Origin: Putridiphycobacter sp965367695
GTDB taxonomy: Bacteria > Bacteroidota > Bacteroidia > Flavobacteriales_D > Crocinitomicaceae
Length of the DNA stretch: 64,000 nucleotides
Direction of reading: 5' to 3'
NCBI GenBank assembly: GCA_965367695.1
Contig: CBDUKB010000001.1
Coordinates: forward strand, 1 to 64,000
In this document: piece after piece, positions 1 through 7,902 of the stretch
How positions within the stretch are numbered: the stretch's first letter is position 1
Layout: each line of letters begins with the position of its first letter
Made by a program: the position numbers and the translations under genes
The notes under the pieces: generated by a model
Databases searched by the model: none
What the model was told of the DNA's origin: nothing
The model's input: the letters and a program-made list of their open reading frames with translations, nothing else

Positions 1-1
1 C

Positions 2-2731
2 CCATATACTTACTTATGGAGTAATGGAGCAACTGGGCCTGCAAGTATCGGATTGTGTGCTGGGACTTATTCAGTAACAGTAACTGATGCAAATGGATGT
101 ACTTTTACTGAAAATAACATAGTAATTACTGAACCTGCTTTATTGGAGAATTCAAGTACTACTGTAGTTGACGTAACATGTAATGGATTAAGTGATGGAA
201 GTATTCAAGTGAGTCCAATTGGTGGAACTGCACCTTATGCTTACTCATGGTCTGATGGGCAAACTGGGGCAACTGCTACCGGGTTAGCTGCAGGTACCTA
301 TAGTGTAATAATTTCTGATGCAAATGGTTGTTCAATTGGTGTAAATAATATCGTTGTATCTGAGCCAAATTTATTGGTGAGTGTAGATACTACTGTAATT
401 CACGCTTCTTGTTTCAATGTTTGTGATGGATCAATTTCTGTAGTGGTTTCTGGAGGTACAATGCCTTATACTTATGCATGGTCTGCAATTATTTTTAATC
501 AAATAAATGGAGATGGCACGGCAACAGTTACAGATTTATGTAAAGGACTATATTCCGTTACAGTAACTGATGCGAATGGATGTTCAATTTCAATTGATAG
601 TATTGAAATAATTGAGCCAAGTCCTTTATACAATAATAATCCAGTGATTACACAAGTATCGTGTAATGGTGCTGCTGATGGAAGTATTGATTTAGATATC
701 ATGGGCGGAACGGCTCCATATACATATGCGTGGTCAAATGGTGCAACCACTGATTTGAATGATAACTTAACTGCAGGATCTTACAGTGTAACAGTAACAG
801 ATGCAAATGGTTGTACATTTGATGTGAGTAATGTTGTGATAACAGAACCTGCTACTTTAACAAATTCAAATACAGCAATAGTAAATGTATCATGTAATGG
901 ATTTAGTGATGGGGCTATTACAGTAAACCCTAACGGTGGAACTGCTCCATATTCATATGCTTGGTCAAATGGAGCGACTACTTCATCAATTACAGGTTTA
1001 ATCGCAGGATTTTACCAGGTGACGATTACAGATGCAAACGGATGTACTTTTACTGAAAGTAATATTACAGTAACGGAACCAACACCTTTATCAATTGCGA
1101 CGCCAATTATTACACATGCATCTTGTAATGGAGTATGTGATGGTTCAATTTCAATTAATGTAAGTGGCGGAACAGCTCCGTATACTTATGCTTGGTCTGA
1201 AATTGTGATTAACCAAATTAATGGAGACGGGACAGCGACAATTACTGATTTATGTAAAGGGTTATACTCTGTGTTAGTGACAGATGCAAACGGATGTACA
1301 ATTAGCTTAGATAGTATCGAAATAGTTGAGCCACCAGCATTGTTTAACAATAATATGGTAGTAACAACTATTACGTGTAATGGAAGTGCAGATGGATCGA
1401 TAGACTTAGATATTTATGGCGGTACAGCACCATATACCTACGCTTGGGATTTTGGCGCAACAACAGAAACAATTACCAACTTATCTCCGGGTACTTATTC
1501 GGTAACGGTTACTGATGCGAATGGATGTACTTTTGACGAGAATAACATTTTAATTACAGAACCTTTACCATTGTCAACTCAAAACAATGTGGTGAACAAC
1601 GTTTCGTGTACCGGGACTTGTGATGGTTCCATTCAATTAAATGTATTAGGAGGAACACTTCCTTATGCATATGCATGGAATACTGGAGACACCACTATGG
1701 CCATTTCAAATTTATGTGCTGGTGTATATTCAGCGGTGATTACAGATGCAAATGGTTGTACATTTAATGTAAGTGGAATTAATGTAACAGAACCAATCAA
1801 CCTTACGGCTCAATTAAATGCTACAGATGTACAATGTTACACTGCTTGTGATGGATTAATTGATGCGGTAGTAAATGGTGGAACTGCCCCATATACTTAT
1901 AGTTGGAGTAATGGTTTGACAAATAGTAATATTACTAATTTATGTGATGGAACTTATTCAGTAACCGTAACAGACGTCAATGGATGTACGGTAACAGATT
2001 CAGTAGTAATTACACAACCAGCAGAGTTGCATGCTATTTCAAGTTCAACGGATGTAAGTTGTTATGGAGAATGTGATGGAACAAGTACAACCATGGTCAC
2101 TGGTGGTGTGATGCCGTATTCATATTTATGGAATAACGGTGATACAACCAATAGTGTTTCAGCATTGTGCCCAGACTCATATAATGTAGTTGTAACAGAT
2201 GCCAATGGATGTATTGCAGTTAGTTCTAGTCTTGTTTTAGAACCAAATGAAATTTTAGTTAATTTCTTAGTGGACTATAATACTGCAAGTATCCAAGCAA
2301 CTGGATTAAACGGTGTTTTACCTTATACTTATACTTGGGGTAATGGTAGTGTAGGAAGTACTATTTCTAACTTAGGAAATGGAACTTATTACTTAACGAT
2401 TACAGATGCCAATGGATGTTCTACCAACGATAGTATTATTTTCGTGGAAGGTGGAGGAATCATTAATCAGTTTACTGTTAATGTAGGTCCAAATCCATTT
2501 TATAACGATACTAAGCTGAGAATTTCTTCAACACAGTCAAGTAAAATTGTAGTGGATTTGTTTGATGCAACTGGAAACATAATTGAAGAAACTTTTAATG
2601 GCATGTTAGAAGAGGAAACAGTTTTAGAATTAATGATAAACGGAAACAGTATTGAACCAGGAATGTACTTATGCAGAATTCTTGCTGAAGACGGAAGTTC
2701 AATTACTAAAAAGTTAATCGTACTCAAATAA
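2..2731 (+). CDS. SprB-like repeat surface protein with T9SS type A sorting domain (5' truncated by window edge)
   Basis: The frame is open to the left edge, so the N-terminus and signal peptide lie outside the window; about 909 codons are visible. The visible part is a chain of about eleven units of 75-83 residues. Each has a xCNG...DGSI start, a GGTxPYxYxW core and a TDANGC end, the pattern of SprB repeats found in large gliding and adhesion proteins of Bacteroidota. The last roughly 85 residues form a type A sorting domain: a GPNPF motif, a short beta-rich region and a basic end (TKKLIVLK). This predicts export by the type IX secretion system and attachment to the cell surface. Nine full units carry either two or four cysteines. 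The units most alike lie 714 nt apart. The ligand is unknown. Family assignment is sure, a specific role is not. Confidence 0.9.
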   Translation, partial: PYTYLWSNGATGPASIGLCAGTYSVTVTDANGCTFTENNIVITEPALLENSSTTVVDVTCNGLSDGSIQVSPIGGTAPYAYSWSDGQTGATATGLAAGTYSVIISDANGCSIGVNNIVVSEPNLLVSVDTTVIHASCFNVCDGSISVVVSGGTMPYTYAWSAIIFNQINGDGTATVTDLCKGLYSVTVTDANGCSISIDSIEIIEPSPLYNNNPVITQVSCNGAADGSIDLDIMGGTAPYTYAWSNGATTDLNDNLTAGSYSVTVTDANGCTFDVSNVVITEPATLTNSNTAIVNVSCNGFSDGAITVNPNGGTAPYSYAWSNGATTSSITGLIAGFYQVTITDANGCTFTESNITVTEPTPLSIATPIITHASCNGVCDGSISINVSGGTAPYTYAWSEIVINQINGDGTATITDLCKGLYSVLVTDANGCTISLDSIEIVEPPALFNNNMVVTTITCNGSADGSIDLDIYGGTAPYTYAWDFGATTETITNLSPGTYSVTVTDANGCTFDENNILITEPLPLSTQNNVVNNVSCTGTCDGSIQLNVLGGTLPYAYAWNTGDTTMAISNLCAGVYSAVITDANGCTFNVSGINVTEPINLTAQLNATDVQCYTACDGLIDAVVNGGTAPYTYSWSNGLTNSNITNLCDGTYSVTVTDVNGCTVTDSVVITQPAELHAISSSTDVSCYGECDGTSTTMVTGGVMPYSYLWNNGDTTNSVSALCPDSYNVVVTDANGCIAVSSSLVLEPNEILVNFLVDYNTASIQATGLNGVLPYTYTWGNGSVGSTISNLGNGTYYLTITDANGCSTNDSIIFVEGGGIINQFTVNVGPNPFYNDTKLRISSTQSSKIVVDLFDATGNIIEETFNGMLEEETVLELMINGNSIEPGMYLCRILAEDGSSITKKLIVLK
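179..892 (+). repeat. Super-repeat copy 1 (three SprB-like units)
   Basis: Three consecutive units, starting at the Cys codon at 179, match the next three units in order at a constant offset of 714 nt (238 codons). Anchors are AGTGATGG at 191/905, the NQINGDGTAT segment at 497/1211 and DGSIDLDI at 677/1391. The middle unit is longer than its neighbours and has its own sequence (NQINGDG, TDLCKG) that recurs only in the middle unit of copy 2. Confidence 0.85.
893..1606 (+). repeat. Super-repeat copy 2 (three SprB-like units)
   Basis: Second copy of the 714-nt block. It ends exactly where the next unit begins at the Cys codon at 1607. Codon choice has drifted between the copies (for example TGGAGATGGCACGG against TGGAGACGGGACAG), so the duplication is not recent, although the protein sequence is well kept. 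Confidence 0.85.
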
Positions 2732-2753
2732 AAGATTGGAATTAATAAATAAT

Positions 2754-2785
2754 AAAACCCTGGCCTTTTGGTTAGGGTTTTTTTT
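2754..2785 (+). terminator. Rho-independent terminator of the SprB-like gene
   Basis: A 12-bp stem, 2754-2765 with 2770-2781, including two G-U pairs and a TTTT loop, is followed by a T run ending at 2785. It begins 22 nt after the stop codon. Confidence 0.9.
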
Positions 2786-2970
2786 ATGTTGAAATTACAG
2801 ATTGACTTAGTACAAGGGTCCTTGCAATCATACCTGCTTTTGAATTGACTATTAAATTGAATTAGTGCAATAGCTTGGACTGAATAAAGTTGTTCTAAAT
2901 TAATAGTATGCTTTTATATAGACATAAGATAGCTTGATATTAGGAGTAAGGTTTCTTAGGATGAGTCCAT

Positions 2971-3003
2971 AAAAAAAGCGTATTCATTTAGTTGAATACG
3001 CTT
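2971..3003 (-). terminator. Terminator of the small lipoprotein gene
   Basis: An 11-bp perfect stem (2976-2986 with 2993-3003) with a 6-nt loop. On the minus strand it is followed by a run of seven T (A run at 2971-2977). It lies 25 nt past the stop of the minus-strand gene. The roughly 185 bases between this and the previous terminator (2786-2970) hold nothing I recognise. Confidence 0.85.
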
Positions 3004-3027
3004 CTCTAATTTATATTAACTTATTAT

Positions 3028-3252
3028 TTATTTACCTGTATTTTTCTTATCCGCATCAAAATCTTCGTCTTCATTTGGATCAGTTACAAATCCAAGTGAA
3101 TCTGAAATTGTTGGATTTGGTAAGTTGGTAGACCTATCATTAAAGAATGGCGCTTCGTTTTCTGTTGTAACGATTTCTATCACTTCTTTTTTACATGAAG
3201 TAAATCCTGTTACAAACAAGGCGGTGAATACTATTAAAACTATCTTTTTCAT
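3028..3252 (-). CDS. Small predicted lipoprotein, function unknown
   Basis: A 74-residue protein starting MKKIVLIVF. An upstream in-frame Met at 3273 would place seven residues before the lysine pair, so the MKKI start fits a signal peptide better. The hydrophobic stretch ends in a lipobox-like GFTSC (Cys about residue 20), predicting lipidation. Lysines and Glu follow the Cys (CKKE), which resembles the charged signal that sends lipoproteins to the surface in some Bacteroidota; that is inference. The mature part is short, rich in Asp, Glu and Asn, and ends in a DPNEDEDFDADKK stretch that could bind cations or be disordered. It has its own terminator and stands alone between a repeat adhesin and the clpX group. 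No family is recognised. Confidence 0.7.
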   Translation of the reverse strand: MKKIVLIVFTALFVTGFTSCKKEVIEIVTTENEAPFFNDRSTNLPNPTISDSLGFVTDPNEDEDFDADKKNTGK

Positions 3253-3344
3253 CACAAAAATTGATTGAATCAAATATACAAATTTTATAGGGGGTCTCCA
3301 AAAAATAATTATTTTCTGTAGTTTTTATTGATTTAACGGTAATT

Positions 3345-4310
3345 TTAACCTTTTTTTAATCCCAATTCAATTAATCTTTCTGTTAAAAATTCTCCTGCAT
3401 TCATATTTTTATATGCTTTCGGATTTTTTTCATTGATACAGGTCGGTAAACATGTAAGGTCCATTTCTGAGCGAGGATGCAAGAAAAAAGGAGCCGAATA
3501 TCGTGGTGTTAACCAAGAGGCTTCGTTGGGTGTAATAACACGGTGTTGAGTCGATCTGAACCTGTTATTAGTCAACCTTGCTAACATATCGCCAATATTA
3601 ATCACAATCTCATCTGCTTTCGGACTAACTGGTACCCATTCACCACTTAATGTTTGTGCTTGTAATCCTTCCGCACTTCCACCCATTAACAAGGTAATTA
3701 AATTAATGTCACCATGTGCGGCCGCGCGAACTGCTCCAGCAGGAATATCTTCTAAATTTTGAACAGGGTAATAATGTAACAACCTTAAGATACTGTTTCC
3801 ATTGTGTACTTTCGGTTGAAAATAATCTTCGGCTAAATCCAAATATAAAGCAACAGCTTTCAATAAATTAATTCCTGTTTGTTCAAAAGTTTGATAAACT
3901 TCAAGACCAACTGATTCAAATTCAGCAACCTCTTTTGGCCAGATATTCTTTGGGTATTCTTTTTCAATTGGGTCATTGTCTTTCACTGTTTGACCAATAT
4001 GATAGAATTCCTTGATATCAGGAATGTTTCTTCCTTTCGCGCTTTCTCTGTTTTTTGCTATATACCCACGTTGACCAGCTAAGGCCAAATTTTCATATTG
4101 CTTTTTAATCTCATTTGGCAATTCAAAAAATGCTTTTGAAACTTCAAACAATTTGTTGCGAAGTGTTTCAGAAACGCCATGATTTTTAACAATGGCAAAA
4201 CCCATATTACTGAATGAATCGCCAAAGTTTTGAATAAAATTATTTCTTACTTCTTGGTCTTTCGATAAAAAGTCATGATAATCTACTACCGCAATTTCAT
4301 TCTGATTCAT
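3345..4310 (-). CDS. Isopenicillin N synthase-like Fe(II)/2-oxoglutarate-dependent oxygenase
   Basis: A 321-residue member of the non-haem iron oxygenase family that includes isopenicillin N synthase and plant-type 2-oxoglutarate oxygenases. The N-terminal half carries the DIOX_N-type pattern (GFAIVKNHGV, then RGYIAKNRESAKGR, then DIKEFYHIGQ). The catalytic double-stranded beta-helix shows the iron triad: HGD in AAHGDINLITLL and the distal His in STQHRVITP. An RYS in PRYSAPFF fits the RxS motif that binds the 2-oxoglutarate carboxylate. The substrate cannot be told. The ATG at 4310 shares its A with the stop codon of clpX (TGATG), so the two are translationally coupled; a TTG one codon upstream is less likely. 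Family assignment is sure, the reaction is unknown. Confidence 0.85.
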   Translation of the reverse strand: MNQNEIAVVDYHDFLSKDQEVRNNFIQNFGDSFSNMGFAIVKNHGVSETLRNKLFEVSKAFFELPNEIKKQYENLALAGQRGYIAKNRESAKGRNIPDIKEFYHIGQTVKDNDPIEKEYPKNIWPKEVAEFESVGLEVYQTFEQTGINLLKAVALYLDLAEDYFQPKVHNGNSILRLLHYYPVQNLEDIPAGAVRAAAHGDINLITLLMGGSAEGLQAQTLSGEWVPVSPKADEIVINIGDMLARLTNNRFRSTQHRVITPNEASWLTPRYSAPFFLHPRSEMDLTCLPTCINEKNPKAYKNMNAGEFLTERLIELGLKKG

Positions 4311-5539
4311 CAAGCAATTTTTAATTTCGACATTTTAGATTTTTCAAATTTTGATTGGGCATAAGATAAAGTTACCTTAAAATCTTTTTCTGTATTGCTA
4401 GAAGGTAGCTCAAACATTGCATCTGTTAAAATAGCTTCACAAATGGAACGCAATCCACGGGCGCCTAATTTGAATTCTAAAGCTTTTTCAACGATAAAAT
4501 CTAAGACTTCTGCATCAAATTTTAATTGAATACCATCTATTTTAAAAAGATGGGTGTATTGCTTAATGAGGGCATTATTCGGTTCAGTTAAAATTCTTCT
4601 TAAAGCGTTTTTATCTAATGGTTCTAAATAAGTTAAAACTGGCATACGACCAATTAACTCAGGAATTAAACCAAATTCTTTGATATCTGTTGGAATAATA
4701 TATTGTAATAAATTCTCTGGGTCTATTGCTTCTGAGTCTTTATTTGAAAACCCAATTGCACTTGTATTCATTCTTCTACCAATAATTCTTTCAATACCAT
4801 CAAATGCGCCACCAGCAATAAATAATATGTTGGTAGTGTTTACCTTAATCATTTTTTGGTCTGGGTGTTTTCTTCCTCCTTGTGGCGGAACATTTACTTC
4901 GGTACCTTCTAACAATTTTAACATGGCTTGTTGAACGCCTTCGCCAGATACATCTCTCGTGATAGAAGCATTATCTGATTTACGGGCAATTTTATCAATC
5001 TCGTCAATAAAAACAATCCCTTTTTCAGCGGCCTTTACGTTAAAGTCAGCGGCTTGTAATAATCGAGAAAGGATACTTTCAACATCTTCTCCAACATAAC
5101 CTGCTTCAGTCAAAACAGTAGCATCTGCAATGCAAAAAGGAACATTTAACATACGGGCTATGGTTCTTGCCAGTAAGGTTTTTCCAGTCCCAGTTCTTCC
5201 TACCAATATCACATTCGACTTTTCAAGTTCTGGCGTATCGGTATTCGATAAGTTGTTGTTAATTCTTTTGTAATGATTGTAAACGGCTACTGAAAGATAC
5301 TTTTTTGCATCTTCCTGTCCAATCACATATTCATTCAATTTGTTTCTAATTTCAATTGGTTTCAAAAGTTTTAAGTCTTTCCCAATTTCAGTTGACTTAT
5401 GAACTTCCTCTTCGTTTACAATTTCATGCGCTTGCTCAATACAACTTTCACAAATATGTCCAGTTACACCAGCAATTAAAATATCCACTTCACTTTTTGG
5501 TCGTCCACAAAAAGAACAACCCACCTCATTTTTTGCCAT
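4310..5539 (-). CDS. clpX: ClpX, ATP-dependent unfoldase of the ClpXP protease
   Basis: A 409-residue AAA+ protein that unfolds substrates and feeds them to ClpP. The N-terminal zinc-binding domain has four Cys at residues 8, 11, 30 and 33. The ATPase core shows Walker A (GRTGTGKT), the substrate-gripping pore loop GYVG, Walker B (VFIDEIDKI) and sensor 2 (GARGLRSI). Length and order of motifs are as usual. It starts 12 nt after the clpP stop on the same strand, in the common clpP-clpX order, and ends in a one-base overlap with the oxygenase gene, so a clpP-clpX-oxygenase transcript is likely. Confidence 0.98.
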   Translation of the reverse strand: MAKNEVGCSFCGRPKSEVDILIAGVTGHICESCIEQAHEIVNEEEVHKSTEIGKDLKLLKPIEIRNKLNEYVIGQEDAKKYLSVAVYNHYKRINNNLSNTDTPELEKSNVILVGRTGTGKTLLARTIARMLNVPFCIADATVLTEAGYVGEDVESILSRLLQAADFNVKAAEKGIVFIDEIDKIARKSDNASITRDVSGEGVQQAMLKLLEGTEVNVPPQGGRKHPDQKMIKVNTTNILFIAGGAFDGIERIIGRRMNTSAIGFSNKDSEAIDPENLLQYIIPTDIKEFGLIPELIGRMPVLTYLEPLDKNALRRILTEPNNALIKQYTHLFKIDGIQLKFDAEVLDFIVEKALEFKLGARGLRSICEAILTDAMFELPSSNTEKDFKVTLSYAQSKFEKSKMSKLKIA

Positions 5540-5551
5540 TATATATTGTAA

Positions 5552-6223
5552 TTATTTAATAATATTTTTTGCCAAAACCTCATCCACCATTCCGTAATTC
5601 TTAGCTTCTTCTGCTATCATCCAATAATCTCTATCAGAGTCTTGCCAAACCTTATCGTAATCTTGTCCAGAATGATTGGCGATAATTTCGTATAATTCCT
5701 TTTTCAATTTTTGAATCTCTCTTGCAGTAATTTCTATATCAGATGCTTGCCCTTGAGCGCCACCTAAAGGTTGGTGTATCATCACTCTAGAATGTGGCAA
5801 TGCCGATCTTTTACCTTTAGCTCCTGCACATAATAATACTGCTCCCATTGAGGCAGCCATACCTGTACAAATTGTAGCAACATCAGGTTGAATGTATTGC
5901 ATGGTATCATATATACCTAACCCAGCATAAACACCTCCACCTGGCGAGTTTAAATAAATTTGAATATCCTTTTTAGCATCTACCGATTCTAAGAAAAGTA
6001 ATTGAGCAGTAATGATATTTGCAACTTGATCATTGATACCTGTGCCTAAAAATATAATCCTGTCCATCATCAATCTAGAAAAAACATCCATTTGTGCTAC
6101 ATTTAACTGACGCTCTTCTATGATGTATGGTGTTAAAGATGATTCTATGTAGTTTTCTAAGTGCATGCTGCTAATACCGTGGTGTTTAGTAGCGTATTTG
6201 CGAAATTCGTTTTGATCTATCAT
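5552..6223 (-). CDS. clpP: ClpP, ATP-dependent Clp protease proteolytic subunit
   Basis: The serine protease chamber of ClpXP. I chose the ATG at 6223 (MIDQNEF, 223 residues). The upstream in-frame Met at 6268 would put the start inside the hairpin at 6245-6272 and add 15 residues that do not look conserved. With this start the catalytic triad is Ser125 (GMAASMG), His150 (RVMIHQPLGG) and Asp199 (DRDYWM). The family's oligomer-forming body and NSPGG segment are present. It precedes clpX by 12 nt. A hairpin with a T run lies just upstream, after tig, so clpP probably has its own promoter or relies on read-through. Confidence 0.97.
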   Translation of the reverse strand: MIDQNEFRKYATKHHGISSMHLENYIESSLTPYIIEERQLNVAQMDVFSRLMMDRIIFLGTGINDQVANIITAQLLFLESVDAKKDIQIYLNSPGGGVYAGLGIYDTMQYIQPDVATICTGMAASMGAVLLCAGAKGKRSALPHSRVMIHQPLGGAQGQASDIEITAREIQKLKKELYEIIANHSGQDYDKVWQDSDRDYWMIAEEAKNYGMVDEVLAKNIIK

Positions 6224-6240
6224 TTGTAATTGTTTTATTA

Positions 6241-6272
6241 AAAAAATAATGCCTATAAATATAGGCATTATT
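6241..6272 (-). terminator. Terminator or attenuator between tig and clpP
   Basis: A perfect 12-bp stem (6245-6256 with 6261-6272) with an AAAT loop. On the minus strand a T run follows (A run 6241-6246). It lies after the tig stop (6298) and just before the chosen clpP start (6223). It is AT-rich, so termination may be partial. Confidence 0.75.
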
Positions 6273-6297
6273 AAATAAATATATGTTAAAATTATAA

Positions 6298-7635
6298 TTA
6301 GTTCTGAGCGTAAGCTTCTTCAACAAATTTTTCGTAAGGAAGTGATTTCTCAGTTAATTTTACATTTTCTTTGATGTAACTCAAAATTTTAGCTCCATAA
6401 ATACTGTCGTAAATTTTATTTGCTTCTTCTTGATTCGACAAAACATTTTTAGCTTGTGCTTCTAATTCTTTGTCTTCGGGAGCAGGCATGCCGTATTGTG
6501 CGTACTGATTCACCAATAATCCTTTGGTGTGCGCAATTACTTCTTCAGATTTTACTTGTAAATCATTTTCTTTAATGATTTTATTTTGAATTAATTGCCA
6601 TCTTAAACTTTTCTTGTAATTGTCAAAATCTGCCTCAATCTCCTCAGCAGAAATTTCTTCTTTAGCTGATTCTTTAATCCATCTTTTTAAGAAACTTTCT
6701 GGTAAGTCAAACTTTGTTTTTTCAACTATCGCTTCAGTTACCTTTTGACTAAATAAACGGTCTGAATCATTTTGAAACATTTGATCTAAATCAGCTTTTA
6801 TTTTCTCTTTTAATTCTTTTTCTGTTTTAATAGTTCCAGGTCCGAATAATTTGTCAAATAATTCTTGATCAATTGCAGCAGGAATCATGTTTTTGATTTC
6901 TGTAATTTTGAAATCAAATTTAGCTGGAATATCATTGATTTTTGACTCATCAATTCCCAGCATAGCAGCCAAATCTTTATCATCTCTAGAAACAGTTTTA
7001 GGATCTAAACTTAACACATCACCTACCTTTTTACCTAAAATTGATTTTTTTACTTTTTCATCTTCAATAAATTCTAAAGAAATAGTTGAATTGTTGCTAA
7101 TTTCTCCTGATGGCTCAGAAAATTCACCAACTACCATGTCTTTATCTCCAACTTTATCAGCTGGGACTAATTTACCGTATCTTCTTGCTAAGTTTTCAAC
7201 TTCTTTGTCTAACATTTCTTCCGAAACATCCACTTTTAAGTATTCGTATTTTTGCTTTGCATTAATATCTAAGTCAAAAGTGGGCGCTAAACCCAATTCA
7301 TAAGCAAACTCAAATTCACCTGGGTTGCTAAAATCGCCTTTTACTTCTTCGTCTACTTTTGGTAATGGATTCCCTAAAACTTCCAAATTATTTTTTTGAA
7401 TAAAGTCAGTTAATGACTCATTGATTAATTTGTTCAATTCATCCGCCAAAATACTTTTACCATATTTTTTCTTGATTAAGCTCATAGGTGTTTTTCCAGG
7501 TCTAAACCCAGGCATGTTCGCATCCTTACGGTACTTCTTCATGATGTCTTCTACCTTTTCTGAATAATCAGCAGGAGCAATTTGAATTCTCAATACTGCA
7601 TTTAAATCATCAATCTTTTCTTCAACTACATTCAT
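6298..7635 (-). CDS. tig: Trigger factor, ribosome-associated chaperone and peptidyl-prolyl isomerase
   Basis: A 445-residue protein that binds nascent chains at the ribosome exit. The ribosome-binding signature GFRPGKTP is at residues 43-50, followed by a KKKYG segment. The central part shows the degenerate FKBP-like region, and the C-terminal half is the long, charged helical chaperone domain with many Lys and Glu. Length is as expected. The order tig-clpP-clpX is a classic folding/proteolysis neighbourhood. It starts downstream of tRNA-Leu and that gene's terminator, so it is transcribed from its own promoter. I see no strong promoter match in the short gap. Confidence 0.96.
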   Translation of the reverse strand: MNVVEEKIDDLNAVLRIQIAPADYSEKVEDIMKKYRKDANMPGFRPGKTPMSLIKKKYGKSILADELNKLINESLTDFIQKNNLEVLGNPLPKVDEEVKGDFSNPGEFEFAYELGLAPTFDLDINAKQKYEYLKVDVSEEMLDKEVENLARRYGKLVPADKVGDKDMVVGEFSEPSGEISNNSTISLEFIEDEKVKKSILGKKVGDVLSLDPKTVSRDDKDLAAMLGIDESKINDIPAKFDFKITEIKNMIPAAIDQELFDKLFGPGTIKTEKELKEKIKADLDQMFQNDSDRLFSQKVTEAIVEKTKFDLPESFLKRWIKESAKEEISAEEIEADFDNYKKSLRWQLIQNKIIKENDLQVKSEEVIAHTKGLLVNQYAQYGMPAPEDKELEAQAKNVLSNQEEANKIYDSIYGAKILSYIKENVKLTEKSLPYEKFVEEAYAQN

Positions 7636-7662
7636 TTTCTTAACGAAGTTTAAAATTTATAT

Positions 7663-7695
7663 AAAAAAAAATGGTCTTGGCAATGCCGAGACCAT
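7663..7695 (-). terminator. Terminator of tRNA-Leu
   Basis: An 11-bp stem (7671-7681 with 7685-7695, one G-U pair) with a 3-nt loop and a T run on the minus strand (A run 7663-7671). It begins 5 nt past the tRNA 3' end. Confidence 0.9.
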
Positions 7696-7699
7696 CTTG

Positions 7700-7781
7700 T
7701 GCGGGTGGAGGGACTCGAACCCACAAGCCGTGAAGCACTAGATCCTAAGTCTAGCGTGTCTACCAATTTCACCACACCCGC
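7700..7781 (-). tRNA. tRNA-Leu, anticodon UAG
   Basis: On the minus strand the acceptor stem is GCGGGTG with CACCCGC, plus discriminator A at 7700. The anticodon stem CTAGA/TCTAG encloses CTTAGGA, giving anticodon TAG (reads CUN Leu codons). A long variable arm, as in class II tRNAs, and the TTCGAGT T-loop are present. The T-stem has one T-T mismatch. The 3' CCA is not encoded. A matching promoter lies at 7816-7845 and a terminator follows. Confidence 0.95.
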
Positions 7782-7815
7782 AATACGTCAATCTCTTCTA
7801 ATTATAAAGAGGGCA

Positions 7816-7845
7816 CAAAAGTAGTTAATAAATTTATAACTACAA
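7816..7845 (-). promoter_or_regulatory. Bacteroidota-type promoter of tRNA-Leu
   Basis: On the minus strand TTG (7843-7845), 19 nt, then TACTTTTG (7816-7823). This matches the Bacteroidota consensus TTG-N17-23-TAnnTTTG. It lies 34 nt before the mature tRNA 5' end. Confidence 0.75.
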
Positions 7846-7890
7846 AATATTATTTCTTACAAAATAGTGCTTTAATCTAAAGTTGTCAAT

Positions 7891-7898
7891 TATTTTTG
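7891..7898 (+). promoter_or_regulatory. TAnnTTTG element directly before dxr
   Basis: TATTTTTG ends 4 nt before the dxr ATG. There is no clear TTG at the expected distance upstream. If active, the transcript would start at or within a few bases of the start codon, giving a leaderless mRNA. Confidence 0.5.
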
Positions 7899-7902
7899 CA
7901 GT

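Noticed and set aside
179..2440. Regular repeats that could suggest a CRISPR-like or satellite array
   Set aside because: The repeats are in frame, 75-83 codons long and protein-conserved with silent drift. They are coding repeats of an adhesin.
6887..7303. 138-codon open frame on the plus strand opposite tig
   Set aside because: It lies fully within trigger factor on the other strand, has low-complexity Ser/Leu-rich content and no start context. It is a shadow of the real gene.
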